A stretch of 64,000 bases of DNA from Nothopassalora personata (Eukaryota; Ascomycota; Dothideomycetes; Mycosphaerellales; Mycosphaerellaceae): NCBI GenBank assembly GCA_033816765.1, contig CM066294.1, forward strand, positions 124,001 through 188,000. The letters run 5' to 3'. A program made the translations under genes and the position numbers. The notes under the pieces were generated by a model. It was not told where the DNA came from. It saw only the letters and a list, made by a program, of their open reading frames with translations, and did not search any database. Positions 12,421-22,959 of this stretch are shown one piece after another. Each line of letters begins with the position of its first letter. Within the stretch, counting starts at the first letter, position 1.

Positions 12421-13825
12421 ATTAGCTTGTCGAGCTCGAAAGGACAGTAAGACTAGTGAAGCCGTGCGGTGCTACCTTACCCTTAGCAATTGCCTTATCT
12501 CGTTCCTTATCCGTACGCCTATTGCGGTTTAATACGCGTAGTAAGCGTTTACTATTATCGCCTAAGCAGTAATTAATAAAGTGCTTCTAGCACTTCTTCT
12601 ACTGCTTAGAGCACTAATCCTTTAATGGACGCTTCTTAGGGTTAACTACATCGCATAAATAGAGGTTCTTATAATAACTCTCCTTAGGCTCGCTAGTAAT
12701 GTTCTAGCAGCCGCTTAGCCTATCGTTGTTGTTACTGTTCTTTCCTTTGTTTACACCGTTACTGCGGTTACGACTCTTATCGCCGCGGCTACGACGACGG
12801 TCGTTGTTGTTGTTATCGTTCCTACCGACTGTGCCTACTATAGGCGCTAGTGGAGGCTTATCCTCTACTAAGGGTTCGCCTATGAAGGTTACGAAGACTA
12901 ATCGACCGTTCGTAGTGTCTAGGGTAGTCTCGCGTATCTATTCGAGGTATTGCTCGGTAAGCTTACTAAGCGAGAGCTTATTACGCTTCTACTCGTTATA
13001 TAGTAATGCTCTATAGGTAGGAGTTTTCTACTGTATCGCAAGTAGGAAGTGTCGTGGTAGGTCTCCGTACTCGGCATAGTTATAATCCAGCATCTTAGTC
13101 TACAGTACTAGCTAATCTAAACACTAGTCGTCGACCCTTCGGGCCTAGCTCTTCTAAAGCCTATTTAGGTCTAGTGTAAGCTGTCGCTTACGCAACATGT
13201 CGTTTAGTCCGTACTAATCCTTTAAAGCCTAGACCTTACCTCTAAGGGTGCGTTTACTATGCATTAGCTCCTAGCCTAGCTCTATAGTAGTCCTAATTAG
13301 GTAGGTGACCAATTTAGACCTTGCGGACGTAAAGATGTTATATATCCGCTACCTACGGTCGGTGTCTAACTAGCGGAGCTTAATAAGCTCCTTGTCTTTA
13401 GCCGTAGCGTCTTTAGCAGTATATGCTAATTGGATTTGCTCGAACGTTAAGTACACTAGCTCTATTAGCTCGGCGGTAGTGTCGTTTGGATCTACATACT
13501 TCTAGATGTTTAGAGACTTAGCGTAGAGCTCTAACTAACGGTTAAACTTGTCCCATTAGTTATGACTCTTAAGAACGATTGTACCGTACGGTAAAGCACC
13601 GGTACCGTGCGGCAAAGCACCGGTACCACCGGGTGTCTCGGTAGTCGCTATGACGGTGTTGATAGGCCTAATGAAGGTTCCTATAGGTCTACTAGGGTTA
13701 CTGCACTGCTGTGCAATGGTTGTTAATGGGATAATGATAGATCCCACTGGTTTTTGATGACGATGCAAAATCTGCTCTAGGGCTTCGTTTTATGTAGCGA
13801 ACGTTAGTAAGCGCCTATCGGGCTC
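12421..13825 (-). pseudogene. Copia-2 gag-like N-terminal polyprotein region
   Basis: The frame begins near the primer site and reads FATQNEALEQ-type sequence if one TAA is read as a mutated CAA. It is then open 13768-13556 (LHRHQKPVGSIIIPLTTIAQ and a GGTGALPHGTGALPYGT near-repeat). A gag helical region follows (FEQIQLAYTAKD, RSKLVTYLIRTT, LPRHFLLAIQ). A basic Asn/Arg-rich stretch (NDNNNNDRRRSRGDKSRN) and a Cys/His cluster (KKC.KH....C near 12570) resemble a zinc-knuckle nucleic-acid-binding end. The first open codon (13768) is TTG and the frame seems to run upstream through the primer site, so the true start is unclear. Gag would form the particle and package RNA. Confidence 0.7.
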
Positions 13826-13830
13826 ATAAC
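13811..13830 (-). promoter_or_regulatory. Primer binding site of Copia-2 (initiator tRNA-Met half)
   Basis: Directly inside the 5' LTR the minus strand reads GTTATGAGCCCGATAGGCGC. GTTATGAGCCC is the complement of the anticodon stem-loop of initiator tRNA-Met (GGGCUCAUAAC). Priming from an internal tRNA-iMet fragment is known for Drosophila copia and yeast Ty5; here it is inferred from the match and position. Confidence 0.75.
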
Positions 13831-14036
13831 TATTACGTTACAAGTGGTTAGAAGTCATGAAATGGGCTCATAAAGGTGTTTTAAAAGCAGGTAGTAGATT
13901 GCATGTATCTAAGCTAGAATTGAAAGGGCTGCTTGTGAAAAGGCTGCATGTGACTAATCAATGTCACCTGATTCTTGGCCGCTGCTGCCTCAGGTTTGAT
14001 TGGGCTGCAGCGCCGGTGCACGCTTGGATCGTGACA
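13831..14036 (-). repeat. Copia-2 5' LTR
   Basis: 206 bp, TGTCACGATC...ACGTAATA in element orientation. It is little mutated and retains many CpA/TpG. An antisense open frame at 13857-14057 lies mostly inside it and is not regarded as a gene. Confidence 0.92.
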
Positions 14037-14041
14037 GCCCT

Positions 14042-14365
14042 ACCAATTTATAGCTAGTAAAAAAACAGCCGTATAGTAATAAAACCTCTAAAAGTAAAGA
14101 AAGTTCCTTCTTTATAATATTATAGAGGCCTTCTCGCCTTACGGAACCTAGCGGTCTTCCTATACTCCTTTTACGCCGTAAAACCGAAGATACATAAAGA
14201 AAAGAAAATAGCTATAGAGGCTAAGGATCCCGCGTTACGTAGTTTAGGGCTAAGCCCTTACTACTAGCGTATTCCTTAGGAGTAGCGCTTTTAAATAAAT
14301 TACTAATTGTCTAAATTGGGTAACTACCCGTAAAGTAATCTTACGCTAAGATAAATTTGCTTTAC
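14042..14365. other. Unclassified sequence between Copia-2 and LINE tail
   Basis: No reading frame or motif recognised. It should be the continuation of the DNA into which Copia-2 inserted, but I could not match it with 6681-6871 or any other copy. Confidence 0.4.
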
Positions 14366-14394
14366 TTAGCCGTTAGCGTTAGCGTTAGCGTTAG
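14366..14394. repeat. (GTTAGC)n short tandem repeat at the LINE 3' side
   Basis: Four copies of GTTAGC on +, i.e. (GCTAAC)n on the minus strand, lie at the 3' side of the minus-strand LINE. Short tandem tails are common 3' ends of Tad/I-type LINEs. The unit differs from the TTAGGG telomere repeat. Confidence 0.6.
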
Positions 14395-16070
14395 GATTAC
14401 GTAATTACTTTAGTTAGGCGGTAATAACTTATTCCCTGGACCTTGTATAGGAAAAAGAAGACTAGATTTAGAATCCTCGCATTAAAGCGTATTAAATGAC
14501 TCTAATAGCTTACTAATTAGGGCTAGTTCGAAATTTTGTTAGGGTTGCCCCCTATAGACTTAAAAGTATTATCGGAGATTTTAGCTAGTATGGGTATTTA
14601 ACCTCTTTAAGTTTACTTCTTCTCTCTTAGTACTACTTAGGCGTAGTAATGCCTATAGTGTAGATATAGTCTATTACTTCTTATTATCCTTCAATAGATA
14701 AGAAATAATAGAGAAGGCCGCTACCCTTAATTTTCTAGTCCTAACCTTAGTATATAGACAATCCCATATTAAGAGGTAAATTAGTATCTCTTTTAACCGT
14801 AGCGGTATCTATCATTTGCCGTTTTATAGAAGTAATGAAGGTAGTTACGGAAGAAACTATATCCTAAACGTAAAGAGTAGTAGGCGCTTAAGAATACCCT
14901 CTCGCATTTTATCTATAGCAGGAGGTATTCTTTACATTCAAACTAACAGAAGTAGCTGTTTAGACCGTACTCCTTCTTCTTCTTTACCTTATAAAAGCGG
15001 TCTATAGTAGCTTTTACTACTAGGTTGGTAAGGTATCTATTGTTATTTATACTAAGTAACTAAAAGGTCTCTAGTCTTCTTTAGATCCCCTAAAGTTTTA
15101 AGCCTCCTTTAGGCGGTAGAAGCTTGTACCTTGTCTCTATAACTCTTTTTATAACTATAAGTATAGTACTACCAAGGGATTTAGTGATGAGGTTATATAT
15201 AGGAAGCTTCTTTAGCCTTAAGCTAATACTTTAGGACCTATCTTTCTAGACGGATTCAGGGGGTAAGGGGATTCACTTCTCTCTTAGTTATATTAGAAGA
15301 CCCCTAGGATCTTACAAATACCCTTCCCGTATATAGCCTCTAAGGCAGTAATAGGTCTCCTAGTTTTCTACGAAATTGGTGCCCCGTAGTTAGCTACGGT
15401 AGTAACGTACGATAGATCTAGTATTTATAGAGTACGAGTACTTAATCTATTCTCTACATCCGCTACGCGGTTTATCCTATAGAAGGAGGTAAGTGCCTTA
15501 GAGTCCCGGATTTCAATATGTTCTTTAAAGGTAAGATAGAGATAGGTATGAAACTAAATCCCTAGCTAACGTACGGCTTTTATCGCGGGTTCAATAACTT
15601 CCCTACTTAGTAGTATAATAGAAGTATTGTATCCCTTACCTTTTTATGAAGTAAAGTAGTTTTGTTTTAGCGAGGTTAAGTTCTATGCCTTATTTAGCTC
15701 CTTTCTTTATTAAGAGTTTCATCTCTTTCTCGAGGATCTTTACGTTCTTCTTAGGACTACTTAAGGTAACTAGTAGCCTAATATCGTCAATATAGAATGG
15801 GAGAGTTACGGCCTTAATATCTATATAGAGATCCATTATATAGATAAGTAATAAAATCCGCGAAAATAGAATACCTTACGGTACGCTAGTTTCGGCGTCC
15901 GTTTTACTATATCTTATTTAAGCTTTACTATAAGCTTTATAGTAGCCTACTTAGTTAGTAATATTTAGTGATAAGCTATTCGTATTTATAGTAAAGAGTA
16001 TAATAATATAGTAGTTATAAAGAAGATAGTCTCTTTATATATATGTATATATAGTCCTTAGGCACCTATT
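14395..16070 (-). pseudogene. 5'-truncated Tad-like LINE: reverse transcriptase and C-terminal region
   Basis: The minus strand encodes the second half of a non-LTR RT. It shows GILFSRILLLIYIMDLYI, then FYIDDIRLL (FYxDD catalytic motif intact, 15783-15797), KILEKEMKLLIKKGAK, GIELNLAKTKLLYF, and further on ADVENRLSTRTLRI-like and TTVANYGAPI text (about 15360-15480). This is the region downstream of RT in fungal LINEs, with RNase H or tail sequence after it. The expected upstream motif (GIPQGSPLSP-like) is degraded near 15900 (TDAETSVPYG). No endonuclease or ORF1 is present. The sequence stops at about 16070 against a Copia-2 fragment, as expected for 5' truncation. Many TAG stops are present. 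Open frame 14816-15007 on + is a shadow. Confidence 0.8.
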
Positions 16071-16164
16071 ACGTTATTACTATAGGTAGTATAGATAGTT
16101 TGAATTTATATAGTAGATAGCTATCGTAAGGTACGCAAATCTACGCCCTCTTTCATTTATTTAG

Positions 16165-17150
16165 TAGCTATTAGAAGCGCTTATACATCTAAGGCGCGAG
16201 TAGCTTAGTAAGTCTATCTATAGGTATATTAGTAGTACTAAGATACTGGATCTTAATATCTCCTTATTAGTCCCGTTAGTAGAGCTAGTAGTAGTAGATA
16301 TTAATATAGCAGAGCTTTATAGTAAGCTTCTAAGGCTAGTTAATAAGTTAAATAGTCTATACATTATAGTAATATAGATAGGTGCGCTAGTTGAACTAAA
16401 GCTATATCTTAGTATAGATCCTATCCTATTATATAAGTTTAGATACCGCTTACAAGAGTCCTAGTAGCTCTACTCTAGTTAAGTACTTAGTTACCGTAAC
16501 TTACTTAGTTACTTTATAGTCTATAGGTTCACTAACAAGCTTATCAGTCTACTAAAGAGTATAAATACCTATCTAGTTAAGTGAGTCCTATCTATATTTA
16601 TCCTATAGGACGCGTCTAAAGCTCTAAACAATTTCTAGTATTAACTAAGGTCATTAGGTTAACTGGATAGACGAGTAATGTACTTACTAGCTCTATATAT
16701 AAGGTATAAGTTCTTAGTCTCTAGAAGGTATCGTAGGTACTAATCTATAAGCTTAAGGTAGACCTTACTTAGCTTAGTTAGATACTAGTACATAGTATAT
16801 AGTAGATCTAAGATTAAGAAGGCATTTACTACATTAAATTACTTAGCTTCTAGATCGAAGCTCGTAGCTATAGTATAGTAGAGGCAAAATAGACTTACTA
16901 GTAGTATAGTAGTATATAATTCTAAATATGTACCTTATAGATCACCTCTTACGTATAACCGTACTTTATAGCTGTTTAGTATACCGTACTTATCTAGCTT
17001 ATCTTAATAGACCTACTTTAAAGGTAGTACTAGCTATAGATTCTTATCTTTAGTATTATCCTATATCTCTAACTTAGTTACTTATTTAAATGTACTAGTA
17101 GAAAGTTCTTTATTGAATTCCTTAGCTATAGTATCTCGCTATTATTTAGT
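16165..17150 (-). mobile_element. Deleted Copia-2 family fragment (RNase H and part of RT)
   Basis: Colinear with Copia-2 from about 8505 to 10060, with shared strings such as CTTAGTAAG-CTATCTATAGGTAT and ATCTCCT-ATTAGT. A jump near 16780 joins text equivalent to 9095 directly to text equivalent to 9680, so roughly 0.58 kb including the YVDD codons is missing. It is far more heavily RIP-mutated than Copia-2. It supplies a second copy of this family that could have triggered RIP of both. Confidence 0.8.
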
Positions 17151-17318
17151 TTATAGAGACTTAAGCACGCTTAAAGGATTATAGGTTTAGGATAGAGGTT
17201 ATCTTAATACTTGGAAGTAGTAGTAGAACTAGGGACTTGATAGTTAGGTCCTTAACGGATAACCTTTATATTAAAAGGTAAGGTTGGTATTAGAAGGTAA
17301 GGTTATAGCGGAAGCTAG

Positions 17319-17826
17319 CCTTAGGATTCGTAGTAAAAAGTAGGCATAAGAGGTAAGTAGTAGCTGTAATAGTAGTAAGAGTAGTAGAACTTGCTTCGTT
17401 TCCTATACCTATCTAGAGGGCTAATTCTACTCTTATTTATATTCTATTATAGACTCCTAGACCCTTAAATGCCACGTAATCTATAAAATTACGTAGGCAT
17501 ATGTATTCTTAGAAGTGGATTTGTAAGAAGTTATAACTAGAACATTCTATTTAATTCTATAACTCAACTTCTAGACTGCCTAGAACGTTCTAGATTTCAA
17601 TATGATTAAAAGATAACATTTTCTAACAATGTTAGGAGCCGCTAGTCCGGCCCTAGCCTTTCACGGCTATAGCCGAGTTATTTATAGCAGTATGAACGAA
17701 AGTTCTAGTATTCTACTATCTTAGGATTGTAACTAAGATAGTAACTACTAAGAATAGTAGCTTATGTCTACTTTATAGCTAACAGCGGATTGCTTAGTAG
17801 CTATACAAAGCTTATACACTAATATA
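17319..17826 (+). repeat. Copia-3a 5' LTR
   Basis: Shares, in order, CTTAGGATTCGTAGTAAA, CTATCTAGAGGGCTAATTC, GACTCCTAGA, GCCACGTAAT and GTAGCTATACAAAGCTTATA with 21566-22081, and in reverse complement with 27110-27620. Confidence 0.85.
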
Positions 17827-17829
17827 TCT

Positions 17830-20800
17830 ATCGAGGACTAGCCTTTATTACGGATATAAACTAAGAATACGGTCCAAGAAGCGTAGAATGCCCTAGAGGA
17901 TTTATATAGTTATTAGTTTAAAGGCTTTATATAGCTAAAAGTAATAAGGCGGTAGAGAAATATATCACTACTATTTACTATATCTTTATAACGATTGAAA
18001 GTCTAAGGGTATAGAACTACACAAGCAAGTTATTATAGCTTAGACTTTAAATATTCTAACGGACGAATACAAGTCTTTTATTACCTCTATAACTTAAAGT
18101 CTAAGAGCAAATATAGAGGTATTTACTCTCGAAGAATTACTTAGTAATCTTCTAGACGAATCTAGAAGATATAGCGCTAAAGATAAAGAAGATAGCGCGT
18201 TATTCCTAAATAACTCTAAGAGTAAAACTCAAAAACATTACGGACCTAAAAGGCCGGGAAATAAGGGTCCTAAATACGTTAATTGAAATAAAAAGCGTTC
18301 CTACTACGATAGAAAAGGACACGACAAATCTACGTATTTTAAGAGGTATCCTAATCTAAGAATTAGGACTTTTAAGAAAAGTAATAATAATTATAAGTCA
18401 AAAAATAAGGATACTAAAGAGGATAGCGACGTTTTATTCGCTAATTCTAACGAGGATAGTAAAGTAGAAGTACTATTCTCTAATTTAGAGTATTCTAACG
18501 GCGAACATATAGCCGTTTTAAGCGCTAATAATAATAATAATAGCGCTAAAGGCGTAGAATCTACTAAGTTTATTCTAGATTTAGGCGCTTCCCGGTATAT
18601 TATAGTAAATAGGGATCACTTTACGACGTTTTAAGATATTAAAACTACTTTACGGTAGGGTATAGTAAATAGGGATCACTTTACGACGTTTTAAGATATT
18701 AAAACTACTTTACGGTAGGGTAACGCCGGAAAATTGTTTTCTTACGGGCGCGGCGATATTAAATTGCAATTTAAAGATATAATAAGGTAGTTCTTTAAAA
18801 GAATTGCCTCTTTACGCCCGAAATAGGCGTAAATCTTATAAGTCTATTATAATTAGACGCCCGTAACTACTATACCCGTCTTAAGAATAGTATTATTAAT
18901 TTATATAGGGAACTTACTACTCTAATTACTAGAGCTATTAAAGAAAAATTGCTATACAGAATAGCTATCTTTTCCCCTAAAAATCCAAAGAAGATACGTA
19001 CTATACTATTCAATTTAGCAAGAAAACTCGCTAATTTAGATTAAAATCTAGGATATATTAATCCTAACGCCTTGAAAAAATTTAGGCGTAAAGGTAGATA
19101 AACAGAATCCTAGGCACTTAAATTACAAAACTTATATTAAAGTAAAAGTGACTTAAAACCTACTAATAATAAGAGTATAATAGTAGAAGTCTTCCTAGAT
19201 AAAGTTAGTTTCGATATTTACGGTCCTATAGAACCCAGGATAAATTGCGGATATTGTTATTTTATTAGCTTTATTAATAACTATTCTAGATATATAGAGG
19301 CGGGTATTATTAAGTCTAAATCCAATGCTTTTTGTTCCTTTAAAGCCTTTTTAGTACGTACAGAAAATTCTTTATCTAATAGCGCTAAAAGGCCTAGACT
19401 TAAAGTCTTAAAATCTAATAATACCTTAGAACTCTTACCTAAAGAACTTAAGGATCTATTAGGTAGTAGCGTAATAGTTCGTAAATTAAGCGCGCCCTTT
19501 CATCCCAAACAAAACGCTATTATACTAAGGCCTAATTGTACTATAATATCTTAAGTACGCGCTATGTTACACGACCTAATTTACCTCGTTATTTATAGGG
19601 GAAGTAATTTTAGCGGCAATTTATATCTATAATAGAACTCCTTACGCTACTTTAGGATTTAAAACACCCTATAAACTAAGGTACGGGGCTAAACCTAACC
19701 TAAGTAATATAAGAATCTTTAGTTCTATTGCGTATTACCATAATGCTAGCCCTAAAAAGCTAGAGATACGCGTTAATAAGGCTCTTTCATTAGGTAATAC
19801 CAACTACGGTACTTATAAATTACTAGACCTTAATATATAACGTATTATCTTCGCTAGAGACGTAAAGGTCTTAGAGGGAACCTATTTAGATAGTCCTAAA
19901 ACCGAAGAACCTACTATAGTTAGCAATTTTAAGGTAAACAATAAGTTAAATTATAGTAAGGATAATAATGCTTTTAGTAAATAAAATAAAATAGCTACGA
20001 AGCCTAACGAGCTAAAAATTTTAAGACCACATTTAGATCATACTAGAAATAATACTAGCGTTAGCGTGGAGGCTCGTAATCCTACTTTAAACCTCGATAC
20101 TTACGACTTTAGCACAAATTTGTCTAAAACTCTCTAAACGGAGATATTATCAATCGTCCTACTATGCTAGACCTTAGTAACGACGACGTAGACCCGTTAT
20201 CTATAGAGATAAATAATACTTACGATTGTAATAGCGCTAATAATAGCGCTAGAGTCTTAAATAACGATCGTCATAGCGAAGAAATTATAACTTTACGTAG
20301 TCTAACTTCTAAAACACTTATAGATAATAGATTAGAGGACGAATTAGCCCTATTAGCTAACTATAGCGGCCTAAAACCGCCGGATTTATTACTTTGTCCT
20401 AATTCAGAATTATAGCTAGAGTTAATAAAATCCAAAATATACGACTTAAAGAAGCTTAAAACTTAGGACTTAAATAATCTACCTAAAGATTACGTAGGCC
20501 TTGAAGGACGGTAGGTTTGTAAGACTAAAACTAACGCTAAAGGCAATATTATAAAATATAAGAGGCGGTAGGTCGTAAAGAACTTGAAATAAACATCTAG
20601 GGTTAATTACGACGAGACTTTTAGTACTACTTATCGACCTAAAACTTAGCGTTCCTTATTCTATTATACGGCTAATAACAACTACGAAATACAATAATTA
20701 GACGTTAAATTAGCGTTACCTAATAGCCCTATAGATAAAGAATTATACGTAGAATAGCCTTTACGTTTCGAGGATAATACTCCGAGAGTTTATCGTTTTA

Positions 20801-21565
20801 ATACGGCGCTATACGACTTAAAATAAGCCTCTAGACAATACTAGATAATATAGTATTTATACCTTAAGTCTATATTATTCAAGCTAGGCTTTGTTCCTTA
20901 TATGAAAGACGAGGCGGCGTTTAAGAACGCTAATACGGGCATTATAATAACATGCTACGTAGACAATACACGTATATTTTAGTCCTAATTTGGGACTAAT
21001 AAGGGGACTTAAAGATAATCTCTCTACCTCGCTCGAATTAAGCGATCTAGACGACGATAATTATTATCTAGGGATGGAGGTTACTCGTAACCACGAAAAT
21101 AAGTCTATTACCTTATCTCAAAAGGGGTATTAAGACAAGATCCTCACTAGATTTTATAAGAGAGACCTAAATCCGGTCAGTAGCCCTATAGAAAAAGGCC
21201 TCCGTCTAGAGAAATATAAGGAATAAGCTAGTTTAGAAGATACTCGGTTATTTTAAGCTAAAGTCGGGTCCTTAATCTATCTAGCTATTAAAACTAGGCT
21301 AGATATTAGCTACGCCGTAGGGTAGGTAGCTAAATTTGCTTCTAATCCTAATAGCTCGGATTTCAAAGCCCTTAATACGATTTAGAAATACTTAAATAAC
21401 CCTGGGGTTTACGAGCTAAATCTAGTCTATAAAGCACAGTTGCTACGCCTATAAAAAGGCTATAGAGATGCTAATTAGGAGGGTGATTTTACGACTAGAA
21501 AAAGTACTACGGGACATATTTTTACCTTAGGACCTTATTAAAAGGTAGGTATAGAGCGAAGTTAG
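17830..21565 (+). pseudogene. Copia-3a gag-pol remnant
   Basis: Gag text follows the LTR (about 17830-18240) with a zinc knuckle at 18296-18337 that now reads RSYYDRKGHDKSTY, i.e. Arg/Tyr/His/Tyr where CCHC is expected. The protease reads FILDLGASRYIIVNRD (about 18570-18620; Leu replaces Ser of DSG). Integrase shows VSFDIYGPIEP and PFHPKQNAIILRPN (first Asp and the Glu region, about 19200-19540). A linker includes the open stretch 20164-20415 (DVDPLSIEINNTYD...DELALLANYSGLKPPD). RT has QLDVKLALPNSPIDKELYVE and CYVDN (20956-20967, second Asp now Asn). A frameshift follows near 20985, and RNase H is truncated. The frame contains an exact 60-bp tandem duplication. Confidence 0.88.
18601..18720 (+). 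repeat. Perfect 60-bp tandem duplication inside Copia-3a protease region
   Basis: Bases 18601-18660 and 18661-18720 are identical. The homologous part of Copia-3b (about 26200-26260, minus) has one copy. Sixty bases is 20 codons, so frame is kept. Zero divergence in a region otherwise full of RIP changes means the duplication is younger than RIP or is technical. Confidence 0.97.
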
Positions 21566-22081
21566 CCTTAGAATAGTCGTAGTAAATGGTAGGTATAGGA
21601 GTTATAATAGTAATAGGTATAGTAGTAAGAGTAGTAGAACTTACTTCGTTACTTCTACCTATCTAGAGGACTAATTCTACTCTTATTTATATTCAATTAT
21701 AGACTCCTAGAACCTTCTATGCCACGTAATATATTACGTAGGCATACGTAGGCGTGGATATTCTTAGAAGTGTTTTTGTAAGAAGTTATAGCTAGAACAC
21801 TCTATTTAATTCTATAACTCGACTTCTAGACCGCGTGGAGCGTTCTAGATTTTAACATAGTTAGAAACTAGTACGTTCTAACCATGTTAGGAAGCACTAT
21901 TCTGGCCCTAGCCTTTTCTAGCTATAGTCGAGTTATTTATAGGGTTATGAATAAAAGTTTTAGTATTCTACTATCTTAGGATTATAACTAAGATAGTAGC
22001 TACTAATAATAGTAGTCCATATCCACTTTATAGCTAAGAGCACTTCGCTAAGTAGCTATACAAAGCTTATAAACTAATATA
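21566..22081 (+). repeat. Copia-3a 3' LTR
   Basis: About 516 bp, matching 17319-17826 throughout with TpA-type differences. It ends ACTAATATA, the same as the 5' copy. Confidence 0.85.
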
Positions 22082-22959
22082 CCCCCGTAAGCTCTATAAA
22101 GATACTACTTATTAAGGCGCAAGTGCTTATAAAGAGGGGCTATAGGCTAAAGAGTGTACTCTCTTCTATAGTATAGAGAAAGATCCTATATTCTATTCTA
22201 TACTTATATATAAAGTATAGTACGCGCTATAAGGTATAGGTACGCGCAATATTAGAGAGTCCGTAGGGTAAATTACTACCCTAGTTGGATATATATAATC
22301 GTTAAGCTAGGAAAAAGACCTCTTTTAACTATAGTAGAGCTCCGCCATAGTTAGTTCTTATAGCTAACAAGTCGTTCCTGAATATTTTAGGATTAAGGTA
22401 CTTTCTACGGGGGATCCCTGCCGTTTAGGCGACGTTACGCCTATAACTAATACCTTTTAGTATTCCTAGCCCTATAGGGTAGGTACCTACTTAGTATTAT
22501 AAGATAATATACCTATAAATTAGTATATATCTAAGTACTTCTTTTAAGTAGTATATTAGAAACGGCTTATTATAGGATATATAACGGCTCTATACCCTTA
22601 CAATCTTAGAAAAACTTTTTAGGTATACTTAAGTAAAGGTAGCCTAAAATTTAGTTTATAGTTGTAGGGTTAGCCGTTATAATATAATCGAATTATCTAA
22701 ATTTCATAACTTTCTCTAAAGGCGTCCTTTTTAAGAAATATAATTAGAGTACTAACTAATAAAGATGACCCCTAAAGATGTTCTAGGATTAAGGCCTATA
22801 TATACAACTTCATAATTAAGGGCGTTTTACGGCCATTAACGCCTTATAGAGTACTTTACTACGTTAAAAGCCTTTAGTAAAGGAAAAAGAGTACAAAGCT
22901 TTATATTAGCTAGCCTTATTTGAAACCTAACTTAGGGATTTCAACCTAAGTAGGATGAA
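22082..22959. other. Spacer between the inverted Copia-3 copies, no gene recognised
   Basis: Stops in every frame. On the minus strand it may include the 3' untranslated end of Copia-3b, but the expected 3' LTR of that element is absent. A minus-strand segment near 22360-22440 has few stops (NPKIFRNDLLA...NYGGALL) and is unidentified. Confidence 0.4.

Larger units (their letters stand above)
6872..14036 (-). mobile_element. Copia-2: complete Ty1/copia element with LTRs and TSD
   Basis: Two 206-bp direct repeats (6872-7077 and 13831-14036) bound 6.75 kb of internal sequence coding gag-pol on the minus strand. The five bases GCCCT immediately precede 6872 and follow 14036, a clean target-site duplication. 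In element orientation the LTR starts TGTCACGATC at the right copy (TATTACGATC at the left, RIP-altered) and ends CGTAATA. The primer site and polypurine tract lie where expected. The two LTRs differ mostly by TG/TA and CA/TA changes, and the right one is far less mutated. This is one of the best preserved elements of the window, yet its frame is broken by many TAG codons, so it cannot move by itself. Confidence 0.93.
17319..22081 (+). mobile_element. Copia-3a: Ty1/copia element with two LTRs
   Basis: LTR-like repeats of about 508 and 516 bp (17319-17826, 21566-22081) flank a plus-strand gag-pol remnant. No target duplication is visible. The 3' LTR follows directly on a truncated RNase H (GHIFTLGPY...), so the RNase H end and polypurine tract seem deleted. 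Both LTR copies also share about 15-30 bases just upstream of the point where homology with the third copy (27110-27620) begins, so the exact LTR start is uncertain. Confidence 0.8.

Noticed and set aside
12726..13016. Plus-strand Leu/Arg-rich open frame
   Set aside because: It is the antisense of the Copia-2 gag basic region; low complexity keeps it open.
13857..14057. Small plus-strand ORF starting MKWAHKGV
   Set aside because: Almost entirely inside the Copia-2 LTR and antisense to the element; the left LTR copy breaks it with stops.
14366..14394. Telomere-like repeat
   Set aside because: The unit is GTTAGC, only four copies, at the 3' side of a LINE; a LINE tail fits better.
14816..15007. 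Plus-strand open frame MPFYRSNEGS
   Set aside because: Shadow of the minus-strand LINE; starts at a non-ATG codon and has no recognisable domain.
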